Below, one piece after another: positions 1 through 11,700 of a stretch of 64,000 nucleotides of DNA. Every line of letters begins with the position of its first letter. Position 1 is the stretch's first letter. Source of the stretch: Lota lota (taxonomy: Eukaryota > Chordata > Actinopteri > Gadiformes > Lotidae); NCBI GenBank assembly GCA_026745465.1, contig JACYXH010000343.1, positions 1,812,501 to 1,876,500 of the forward strand, written 5' to 3'. The position numbers and the translations under genes were made by a program. A model generated the notes under the pieces. That model was not told the origin of the DNA. It saw only the letters and a list, made by a program, of their open reading frames with translations, and made no database searches.

Positions 1-42
1 CAACCATGCCTGTCATGGAGGACAGATGGTCTTCACTGCAGG

Positions 43-344
43 TCCTCCTCTCTCTCTCCTCTCGCTCCTCTCTCCTCTCTCTCTCCTCTCTCTCTCCTCT
101 CGCTCCTCTCTCCTCTCTCTCCTCTCTCTCTCTTCTCTCTCTCCTCTCTCTCTCCTCTCTCGCTCCTCTCTCCTCTCTCTCTCCTCTCTCTCTCTTCTCT
201 CTCTCCTCTCTCTCTCCTCTCCGCCTCTCTTCTCTCCTCTCTCTCTCCTCTCTCTCCTCTCTCTCCTCTCTCTCCTCTCTCTCCTCTCGCTCTCCTCTCT
301 CTCTCTCTCCTCTCTCTCTCTCCCTCTCTCTCTCTCCTCTCTCC

Positions 345-392
<48 letters not shown>

Positions 393-437
393 CTCTCCTC
401 TCTCTCTCCTCTCTCTCTCTCTCTCCTCTCTTCTCCT
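43..437. repeat. CT-rich pyrimidine microsatellite
   Basis: About 395 bp of nearly pure C/T on the plus strand, made of CTCTCTCC-type units with slight variation. Long frames on both strands are low-complexity artefacts. Confidence 0.95.
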
Positions 438-485
438 GCCATATGGGGCCTCTAAATGAGAGCAGCAGGAGGAAACCAGGCTTTT

Positions 486-487
<2 letters not shown>

Positions 488-533
<46 letters not shown>

Positions 534-551
534 ACACACATACACACACAC
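488..551. repeat. (CA)n microsatellite
   Basis: A CA dinucleotide run with occasional ATA interruptions, shortly after the CT tract. Confidence 0.95.
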
Positions 552-1391
552 ATTCATGCCGACATATGCATGCATATTGTACATACATACATACATGCAT
601 ATGTACCTGCATAGAGACACCACACCATCATACACAAGTGAAAAACATTGTATGCTATCCTTCTGTATTTGTCTTCTATTTTCCCTCCCCCTCACATGAT
701 TGGACAGCTTGGGCTGCTGTGGTGACAGACAGCTCTCTCCACCTGTCTCATCTTTACTTTGTATTGATGGACGAGCAAAAGCCCTCACTATGTGTGTTTT
801 GCTCACACATATGAACATTAACATTTACACAAAAACACGCACACACCCTCGTAAAGATCAAAAGGTGTGACTAATACTATTATTCTCTCTCTTCATCCAC
901 TGACTCACTTACACATCCCATGTTAAACGATAAACAATGATGCTACAATCTAGTACAACCACAACAGCAATAACATGATGCAATCTCATCACCGAATCCA
1001 TCCACTGAGAGCATGACAGAGAAGAGACAATCATCTGCTAAATGAATCATCTCTGCTGGTGTACAGTAAGGGACAACACAGCAACATGGGAGCCATTAAC
1101 TTCTGAAACCCAAAACCTACAATGAATTGCTGCGTGTCAAAAGTCAAACATCGTAAAGGCTAGAAGGGATATTCTGACCGCACATGTGACTTTTTGGTAT
1201 TTGTATGGGCTGTGCAAATGTGTGTGATGTTCGTTCTATAGATACTACTGGTAATCCAATCGACGGGGTTGTTTCATGTTCTGATAAGGAGGTTAATGGA
1301 GTGCTGAACCCTCATCACAGCCCAGAGAGGATGGTTTTCCATTCTTTGCTTCTTTCTTTCTCTGTCACAAACACACTCTGCAATACGGCAA

Positions 1392-1912
1392 CGTGACACA
1401 CATGATACACATCAAACCACTTACACACATACTTACACACTTACACACACACACATACGCACACACATACAAACACGCACACACACACACTTAATCACCC
1501 ATAATGAAAGGCTGCAAAAGAGCCTCTGGTGGAGTCATTGTTCCTTTCTTACATAAGCACTGCTGTGCCTGCATCACACACACAAACACACACACAATAT
1601 GCATTAACACATACTTGAACAAACGCACAAACACACTCATGCGCTGCACAATTATACATACTCTCAACACACACAGACCACATACACACCTGAACACACA
1701 CAAACACACGCATGAGCACACACATACACACACACTCAGACACACACAGACACACATGCACACAATTACATGCATGGCACAATTATGTATACACCCAACA
1801 CAGAAACACATATACGCACACAGACACACAATACAACCACACACACACACACCCAATACAACCACACACACACAATACAACCACACACACACAATCCAAC
1901 CACACACACACT
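1392..1912. repeat. CA-rich cryptic microsatellite cluster
   Basis: Interrupted CACACA runs at about 1392-1490 and 1570-1912, with the last part organised as short repeats of ACAATACAACC-type units. No gene is visible. Confidence 0.85.
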
Positions 1913-2170
1913 TCCCTGCAGAGCGCCACCTGGCTCTTGGGAGAGCGGAGGATGCTATGTTATGAGAGCTAGTAAACATGACCTCATCATGCGGCTATAC
2001 CATCATCAGCCAATGAAATGAAAGCTTGTTAGTAGGTGGCAGACACACAGATTAACGCAGGCCAGGGGGGGAAATACTTTTAGCCGAGGAGCAGCGAGAG
2101 ATTAGTGGTAATCCTGTGGAGCGCTATCACTGCTGGTATTCCCTTCTCACTCACGCTTCCTCTTCTGAGC

Positions 2171-2662
2171 TAGTATAAAGAGTACATGTTCTACACACTA
2201 CTACTAAACTACACTAAACTACTACAGTATAAAGAGTACATGTTCTACACACTCTGATGACATCATGATGCTTGCATGTAGCCTACTAAACTACACTAAA
2301 CTACTACAGTATAAAGAGTACATGTTCTACACACTCTGATGACATCATGATGCTTGCATGTAGCCTACTAAACTACACTAAACTACTACAGTATAAAGAG
2401 TTCATGTTCTACACACTCTGATGACATCATGATGCTTGCATGTAGCCTACTAAACTACACTAAACTACTACAGTATAAAGAGTACATGTTCTGCACACTC
2501 TGATGACATCATGATGCTTGCATGTAGCCTACTAAACTACACTAAACTACTACAGTATAAAGAGTACATGTTCTGCACACTCTGATGACATCATGATGCT
2601 TGCATGTAGCCTACTAAACTACACTAAACTACTACGGTATAAAGAGTACAGGTTCTACACAC
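2171..2662. repeat. 82-bp minisatellite, about 6 copies
   Basis: A unit of about 82 bp containing AGTATAAAGAGTACATG and GATGACATCATGATGC repeats about six times with one or two base changes per copy. Each unit carries the palindrome GATGACATCATG, which contains an AP-1/ATF-like core. It lies in dnm1 intron 1. Confidence 0.93.
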
Positions 2663-3078
2663 TCTTAAGAAAAACCAAAGTACTTGATAGCTTTACAATA
2701 CCTTGGTTTATCTACACCTACTATACATACAATACTGACTCATTTTTATATTTTATATTTACAATCCTACAACATGGAATTGTACATACGCTGACATTGG
2801 AAACTAGGAGTGATGTGGTAAAAGTGGTTCATGTTTCCAGGTATGAAGGGTCCACTGTCTGAGGCTGTATAGAGCTATCCAGGGTCCTGAAACAAGATAT
2901 CTGGACCAAGTCGGCTGTGTCTCAAATCAGATCAAATACACCAGCTATCCTGCACTGATGAAGGTGCACTAGCTGTGCTCTATGCTGTGGGATACACAGG
3001 ATAGGCCTCATACACAATGATTTAATAATGTAGTATCACTTTGGACATATCACATTATATAAACTAGATATTATGATG

Positions 3079-3116
3079 TTGTCTGTCTGTCTGTCTGTCT
3101 GTGTGTCTGTGTGTCA
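3079..3116. repeat. (GTCT)n microsatellite
   Basis: Short run of GTCT tetramers that grades into GTGT. Confidence 0.9.
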
Positions 3117-4595
3117 CATCCTTTCCGATGCCACTTAATCTACTCTAATCTATGATGTGTGTGCATGTGTGTGTGTGCGCGCCTGTGTGTTTGCGTGTGC
3201 ATGTGTGTTTACGCGTGTGTGTGTTTCCTTTCGTTCACTAGAGAGTATTGTAGTTTTCTGCTGTGTAATTCCAATGGGAAGGTGCTAATTAAACACCTGG
3301 GAAATATCAAAGAAAAGCACAAAGAAAATCTAGCATGGGAAGTGGAGTGATGGGACTAATGCCGTCTCTGACTCTTACGAAACACCCCGAGACTTCAGTT
3401 ACAAACACCAGCTAGTGGAACACGACTAGAGAACATAGAGACAATCCAGGCCTCTTTATGAAAGTAGGTCAAAGGTCACTGTGACCTGGTCCTAGGCTCC
3501 TTCCCAGTACAGCCGTGTGTGGCAGTTTTAATTACCCTAGCAACACAGAGGGGTGGGGTTAACGACAAACAGGATGTTGGTATAAAGTTCATGAACATTA
3601 CAATATAACAAAGGCATCGCTGAATAACAGCCAAAAGCTCCCTTAATACACGAATATTACTGCAGGAAGGCCAAGTCAGCAACGCTGCTTATTTAGCAAA
3701 CACAAATGAACAGAAAACATTACAGTATAGCAGTATATATTGGAAAACATACGATAGAATGCCCAAAGTGACTTTTATTTTTATAATAACAAGCCATTAT
3801 ACTATTTTTACTGAAGAATATGTATAATATATTTATTCTAAATTACTTATATTATTTTTCAGATTGTTGTAAATTTGCCTATTTCAAGAATGACATCACA
3901 AGACCACCTCTGATTGAAAAACACAAAGCACTGAAAACAACCACTTTACTGCTTTCCCTGCCTTCCTTTCTTTGATTGTTTTCTCTCTTTCCCTATTGAA
4001 GAAAGTGAGATCTTTTATAAATTGATATTTTACACCCAGACCAAATATAAGCAGAAACAAGAAACGTCTAAAAAGGCTCTCTAGCACACAATTCATACAC
4101 GCCACTACATGAATCAAATGCATGGCAGTACAGCGACATGGAGCACTTAATGTGGAAGTACCAGACTGAGCAGACAAAGAGTGAAGACCATGGGGGGTTG
4201 GTTGGATGGCATGGGGGGGGGGACTTTCTCTTCATAACCTTGAACAGTATCCGCTGTGTGTGTCTTTAATGCTCTGTCATGACATCAGCATTGTGGTGGA
4301 GGGCTAGTCTTCGGTCACACCAGCCAAAAGACGGGGCTCAGGGTCATAGGTCGCTCTCCGAGTTACAGATGATGATAGGTCTGAGAGACGCGATGTCCAC
4401 CTTGGGTGGACCTCCTTTGTCAGGGTATAAGGTGTTATGGTATGTAGAGACCTTGTTTTGGGACATGCTTTTGAAATGCCAAAGATCGTAGACGATAGAA
4501 AATGCTTATCTGAGATCTGAGATCGGATGTTGTATATGGCGACACCTTTAATCTGTTTGTAATACCAATGTTGAATCACAGTGTAGAAAGAGGTC

Positions 4596-4600
<5 letters not shown>

Positions 4601-4644
<44 letters not shown>
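4601..4644. repeat. (GT)22 microsatellite
   Basis: Uninterrupted GT dinucleotides. Confidence 0.97.
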
Positions 4645-4647
<3 letters not shown>

Positions 4648-5629
4648 GTTACTGTAATAAAGGGCTATGCCAATCAACGTGTCTCAGTGTTTACATATGC
4701 TTTGTGCATGTATGTTCCGTACTATGACTATTGTATTGTGTACCACTGAACAATAATAACATGGATACAAAATAGGTTTTTTTGAGGACACACACATGTA
4801 TTACATACACACTGCTCTACTCAACAGCAATCATCTTAATCTTCCATTCTCTCTCTCGTTCTCTCTTTGTGTCTCTCTCCCACTCTCTCAGGCTAAAGGC
4901 TAAATATGGTGTTCCGTACCGATGCTGTGGGTCAGTTCTGACTGGTTGGTTCATCTGACCACAAGAGTGTCAGGAGGAGCATCAACCCGTCTGGAAATAA
5001 TGAATTCCACTTGCAGCTCACCTCGCTTGCACTTTCACACATCATCCTGTCTTTGTTGAGTTATTTCTCTTCTATAATTCGATTCACTTAATGAATGAAT
5101 CAACTCAATAATTGGAATGAATTACCCTGCCTTCTGTGACACATACACAGTGGGTTTCCATGGGGAACAGAACAGTGCTAGGTGCTAAAATTGACCACCG
5201 TCTATGAAGAGGCTTAGGACATTATAATAATGTAATGCTAGTCTGCTAATACTACTACTGCAGCTGACTCCGTTGCAAAACACGTACAGTACAAGTGGAC
5301 GGAGGAGCAGAGCACAAATAGGTATTTTGCACAGTTTTGCACTGGGGGAAACTAATTATTTCGGAGTGAAGTTACAAAGTTGTAAGGAAGCTGTCACGGT
5401 ATAATTTAAAGCTGTCAGGGAGAGGAACTACAGGTTGTAAATAGAGTTGACAAGAAAGGAATGACCAACAATATGGGATAAAAACAACACTAGGGTGGCA
5501 GATTTGGGTGGAAGATGTGTTGAAAGAATGCGCAGTGGGACTAATAGTTAGTCTAGCATGCAATAAGCTGGTTCACCTATTGCCCAAGCATTGACAGATG
5601 GATGCTGAGCCCAGCTGAAAGGGCTCAAA

Positions 5630-5772
5630 GCTCTCTCTCGCTCTCTTTCTCTCTCTTTCCCTCTCTCTCTCTCTCTCCCTCTCTCTCGCTCTCTTTCTCT
5701 CTCTTTCCCTCTCTCTCTCTCTCTCCCTCTCTCCCTCTCTCTCTCTCTCTCGCTCTCTTTCTCTCTCTTTCC

Positions 5773-5863
<91 letters not shown>
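5630..5863. repeat. (CT)n microsatellite, 234 bp
   Basis: CT tract with CTTTCTC and CCCTC interruptions in the first half and a pure CT run in the second half. Confidence 0.97.
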
Positions 5864-5867
<4 letters not shown>

Positions 5868-6603
5868 GCAAGGTCAGACTGCAGCACATTGATTCCAAAT
5901 GCTGTGTTTGCATCCTGGAATCTCTATTAGGTGACTTTTTCCCCAAGACAACTGCAACTATACAGTCCACATAAAAGGTTCCCCTAATCTACAAAACTGT
6001 AACTACAACAAACACGGACCACAACAGACTGGCCCCCTGGCAGAAATAAGACCAAAACGTGTTCACAAAAAGTAATTCCATATGTATTGCAGGTCTATAA
6101 TCCATTGACTTTGAATAAATTCCTCCTAGAATACATTTAAAACCAAACAATAAAGGTTCGTTTTTTTTATCTGCTGCAGTTTTAGGGGTTTCCAGGTGGT
6201 TTATTGACAAGCTGAAATGGGATTCCGAATCAATACAAATCTAGACACGAAAGTGTCACAACGGTTAACACTTTCTTCAATGGAGGTCTGCGTTTAACTG
6301 TTAAAACCCTATGTCGAAGTATTATGTCGCATGCATCAATTATGTGTAGAATTAGAATGAGCAGTTATGTAACGATTAAGCCTACTCGGGCTGGCTCTGG
6401 GGAGGCCTGGTGTGTATACATGGAAGACAGACATGTTGTAAAGAAACCAACCCATATTTATAATGAATGACACACGGTATATCACAACTGCTTGGATGTT
6501 TAAGCCAAAGGGGGATGGGCTTGGCTAAGTGTTGAAACGAAAGCCTCTGCGGCCATAGGATGAATGGCGCACCAGCGGATAGAAAAAAAGAAAAATCCAC
6601 TTA

Positions 6604-6810
<207 letters not shown>

Positions 6811-7338
6811 TTAATTTGAATGAAATTGAGGGAGGGTGGGAGATCGTTCCCTCGTCTAACCCTGAAGATGTGTCCCCCTGGCGACTAAACAATCCGTAGA
6901 TGGTATAGTGTTCGTGGTGGTCTCCCGCATCTGTTGGCTCTCCTTGGAGTCCCCTCTACTCCTCTCTAGTGTCCTCCTCTTGCTTGTTGTGTGTTCTCTC
7001 TCCACCTCCGAGGACCAGAGCGGATGAGGATAATCTCTCCTCTTCTCTCCCCCTCAGGAGAGATATAGGTTGCAGCTGCGCTCATGTGCCGCTGGGTGGT
7101 GACAGAACATGATGGTAGGCAATATTAAATGTTTATTGGAACTCTTATTGTTATTTCACATATTGGTAGGGAATAGGTGTACTTTTCCAGTATTCATTTT
7201 TTTAATGAACAGGGATTCATGCAGTATTCTGTGCGTAGTAATAGGTGTACTGAACTGTCCAGGGTACTGAAACATAGAAAAAGTCCAACGCCAAGACGAC
7301 AGCCGGCGCTCTACAGTTTGCGATTCCCTGTTGTCGTT

Positions 7339-7350
7339 CGCACATGCGCA
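7339..7350 (-). promoter_or_regulatory. NRF1-like site
   Basis: CGCACATGCGCA, which reads TGCGCATGTGCG on the minus strand, one mismatch from the NRF1 consensus YGCGCAYGCGCR. An identical 12-mer occurs in the bbln/trim23 promoter at 23008-23019. Confidence 0.5.
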
Positions 7351-8062
7351 CTGTGACTGCAGAGTGCAGTAACCGAAAGTAACTCATATAATACATCCTT
7401 GGAATTAAGTTTTTGTTTGTTAAATTAGTAATGTCTTCAACCTACAACCATTAAAATGATGGGCATTATGAATGAGCTATTATTGCTAAACATAGCATGT
7501 ATTTCTAAAGGTGAATTGCGAATAAACTACATTGATAAACAGACGTTAAGCCTGTTTGTATGTGTATTCAGACATCCATTTTATCAGTAATTGGTAGGCC
7601 AAGGTGCATTGCTGTAACTGTCTTCGAGTAGCACGATAAAGTGAATCTTGAATTAAACCACCAGGCGGAGACAAAGCTATTACCGTATACATAAACATCA
7701 AGCTACCTCAAATGGTTATGGGCAGATAAATGCAGGAAAAATTATTGTTATTGGCTTCAATGTGAAAGCGAAAAAACTTATATGACTAGAACAGTGATAA
7801 TACAAATAAATAAATACATAAAGTAATTAATTGATATAATATAATAATAATAATTAGGCTCAACAGCTACATTTTTAACAAAAGAGCCAAGCATTACATC
7901 ATTTCACATAATTTAAAAATATTATTTATTATTTTAATCACAACTATATTCGAACTAATGAGACTTTTTTTTAAACATATCTTCTTTTTGTTTCATACTT
8001 GCCGATTTGTTGCCGCTACCCTGGTCAACAGAACAGTGGCAGGGCTTTTAGTTTTTAAATTT

Positions 8063-8071
8063 ACCGGAAGT
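8063..8071 (+). promoter_or_regulatory. ETS/GABP-like site
   Basis: ACCGGAAGT matches the ETS-family core CCGGAAGT, in the ciz1-proximal part of the divergent interval. Confidence 0.4.
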
Positions 8072-8764
8072 CTAAAGTGTACTTTTATTGTCTTGCTTGA
8101 CTCTGGCTCAACAAGCACACTGGAAACTGCCATCCATCGCAAGTTTTAATTGTTTACTTGTGCTTTGGCAAATGTTGGTCCATTGTCATATTTGTACTTG
8201 TCCTTTTTAAAGGGTAAGTTTTCTTAATTCAATGAAATGTCGTCTCGTAAAGTGTTTATAACGAGGTTTATTTCCCTTTGGAGTGACCCAGTGGATTGTA
8301 ATGCTAAGCTAGCTTGTTTTGTAAGTAGCTCGCTAATGTTAGCATTCATTTTCGCACGACAGGTGCAGCGTGTTAACTTTACCTAACTATTAAATTACTA
8401 TTAAGTTACGGTGTATTGCACTACACTATACATAAAACCTTTCCGTCAATTGAAACTGAAATGCCCACGATTTCTTCTGAAGCAGTCTTTTATTCCGCTA
8501 AAATGAAAAGTATTGTTCGGTTGTTAGCCACCGTCATGTCAGTTGTGTATCACAGATCCTCGGCTTGGGGAGCGATCTGTTGTCTGGAGATGCGCACTTG
8601 TTTTATAATGCATTATACGAATTGCGACGAGTCTGAATTATAAGAGCACCGTCTTTCCTTGTCTAGAGACCCTTTTGTAACACCGTGATAGGACCGTGTG
8701 CACCCCGCCGTTGTGTTGCTACGGGACATTAACACACAACAGGACAGTTACACACAACAGCGGC

Positions 8765-11700
8765 ATGTTCAACCCACACATTCACCAGCAGCAGCAGCAG
8801 CAACAACAGCAGCAGCAGCAACAGTTTCACCAACACCTGCGGCAGATCCAGCAACTTTTCCAGCAACAGCCTCCACCTCCGCCTCCGCAGCCGCCCCCAC
8901 AACACCATGTTCCGCATCACCACCACCACCACCAGGCTCAGCGGTAAGGTGAACCCCAGGTCGGGGATCGAGCAGGCCCTCTGGATAACAAAACATGGTT
9001 GGGTGCAGCGCTTCTGTAATAGATACCACCGTTTAGTTAATAGTTGTACCACAAATACAATCACTGGATAAAATCAACTTAAATAACAATGTTTGATTCT
9101 GTTTTATGTAACAGGCCCATGCCATCCCAGAATGCCCCTTCGCCCAGGATGGTCAACCTGTGCCAGGCTACCCAGACCACAATCATCGCCCCCAACCCCA
9201 TGTTGCAGGGAGCTCTGCTGATGCAACAAATGCAAGGTACAATACGAGATACAGCTTTCTGTTATCAGAATCCAGCACTAGAGGTATTGGGCCTCATATA
9301 TAAATCTATCTACCATTATGTATTCTCTGCATTTTCAACCAAACAGAACAGTACCACAGTATGCAAGGGCTTTTATTATGTAGAATACATGGGCTTTTGT
9401 CATTATCATCGACAATAACAATACCTTGATCATTTTGACATTGTAATAAGTAAATGCATGTCCAGGTAACATGCGAGGCTCTGTGTGTCGTGGTGTCCAG
9501 GTAACATGTGAGGCTCTGTGTGTCCAGGTAACATGTGAGGCTCTGTGTGTCCAGGTAACATGTGAGGCTCTGTGTGTCCAGGTAACATGCGAGGCTCTGT
9601 GTGTCCAGGTAACATGTGAGGCTCTGTGTGTCCAGGTAACATGCAAGGCTCTGTGTGTTGTGGTGTCCAGGTAACATGTGAGGCTCTGTGTGTCCAGGTA
9701 ACATGCAAGGCTCTGTGTGTTGTGGTGTCCAGGTAACATGTGAGGCTCTGTGTGTCCAGGTAACATGTGAGGCTCTGTGTGTCCAGGTAACATGTGAGGC
9801 TCTGTGTGTCCAGGTAACACGTGAGGCTCTGTGTGTCCAGGTAACATGCGAGGCTCTGTGTGTCCAGGTAACATGCGAGGCTCTGTGTGTCCAGGTAACA
9901 TGCGAGGCTCTGTGTGTCCAGGTAACATGCGAGGCTCTGTGTGTCCAGGTAACATGCGAGGCTCTGTGTGTTGTGGTGTCCAGGTAACATGCGAGGCTCT
10001 GTGTGTCCAGGTAACATGCGAGGCTCTGTGTGTTGTGGTGTCCAGGTAACATGCGAGGCTCTGTGTGTTGTGGTGTCCAGGAAACATGCGAGGCTCTGTG
10101 TGTTGTGGTGTCCAGGAAACATGCGAGGCTCTGTGTGTCCAGGTAACATGCGAGGCTCTGTGTGTTGTGGTGTCCAGGTAACATGCGAGCGAGGCTCTGT
10201 GTGTCCAGGTAACATGCGAGGCTCTGTGTGTTGTGGTGTCCAGGTAACATGCGAGGCTCTGTGTGTCCAGGTAACATGCGAGGCTCTGTGTGTTGTGGTG
10301 TCCAGGTAACATGCGAGGCTCTGTGTGTCCAGGTAACATGCGAGGCTCTGTGTGTCCAGGTAACATGCGAGGCTCTGTGTGTCCAGGTAACATGCGAGGC
10401 TCTGTGTGTTGTGGTGTCCAGGTAACATGCGAGGCTTTGCGATGGGCGGTCAGCAGTTCCGGCAGTTCTTCTCGGCGGGGGCCAGGTCGTCTCTGCTGGG
10501 GCCCGTTCCCATGGGCATGACCATGAAGTCCCCCCTCATGGGCTACCCTGCAGCCCGCCACTACCACCCCCACCCCCGCTTCTACAACAACAACTCCTCC
10601 ACCAGCACGGTAGTAAAGCATTCAAAATACACATACATTGAGATGTGACCAATTGGAGGATTTTTGAGAACAGTTCTAAAAATACATTTGAATCGGGTGG
10701 CTGAATCTGCTATAGCGCACACCATACAGTCGGTGCCTTGTAGTGGGCCAGGTTAGATTCTGACCGGTGGGCATTTTCTGCATGTGGTTCCCTCTCACTT
10801 TAAACCCACTTTCTTGTCTATCTTCACTGTCGTGGAAAAAATGCAATAAAAAGCTTTTTGGATTACGTTATATATTTATGCTGTGAATAACAGCTTTCCA
10901 AAAAGTCGTACACATCTTAGTCATTTAGAGAGGAATTGGCTTTCACATTGCACACCGTGCTATGTGAAAGCATAATGTAGGAAGAGGAACAGTGGAATGT
11001 AATGTGTAACAACAGGAGAACTTAAGAAAGAGAAAAGGGAAGGAGGTGACGTGTACCCATATAAGGAGGTGACGTGTACCCATACAAGGAGGTGACGTGT
11101 ACCCATACAAGGAGGTGACGTGTACCCATACAAGGAGGTGACGTGTACCCATACAAGGAGGTGACGTGTACCCATATAAGGAGGTGACGTGTACCCATAT
11201 AAGGAGGTGACGTGTACCCATACAAGGAGGTGACGTGTACCCATATAAGGAGGTGACGTGTACCCATACAAGGAGGTGACGTGTACCCATACAAGGAGGT
11301 GACGTGTACCCATACAAGGAGGTGACGTGTACCCATACAAGGAGGTGACGTGTACCCATATAAGGAGGTGACGTGTACCCATATAAGGAGGTGACGTGTA
11401 CCCATACAAGGAGGTGACGTGTACCCATATAAGGAGGTGACGTGTACCCATACAAGGAGGTGACGTGTACCCATACAAGGAGGTGACGTGTACCCATACA
11501 AGGAGGTGACGTGTACCCATACAAGGAGGTGACGTGTACCCATACAAGGAGGTGACGTGTACCCATACAAGGAGGTGACGTGTACCCATACAAGGAGGTG
11601 ACGTGTACCCATACAAGGAGGTGACGTGTACCCATACAAGGAGGTGACGTGTACCCATACAAGGAGGTGACGTGTACCCATACAAGGAGGTGACGTGTAC

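Noticed and set aside
5548..5970. Arg-Glu repeat ORFs on the minus strand
   Set aside because: Translation of a CT microsatellite.
9306..10621. Minus-strand ORFs of 320-430 codons across the ciz1 intron 2 array
   Set aside because: Their translation is only the minisatellite read in repeat-compatible frames; no conserved domain, and the opposite strand carries the ciz1 exon.
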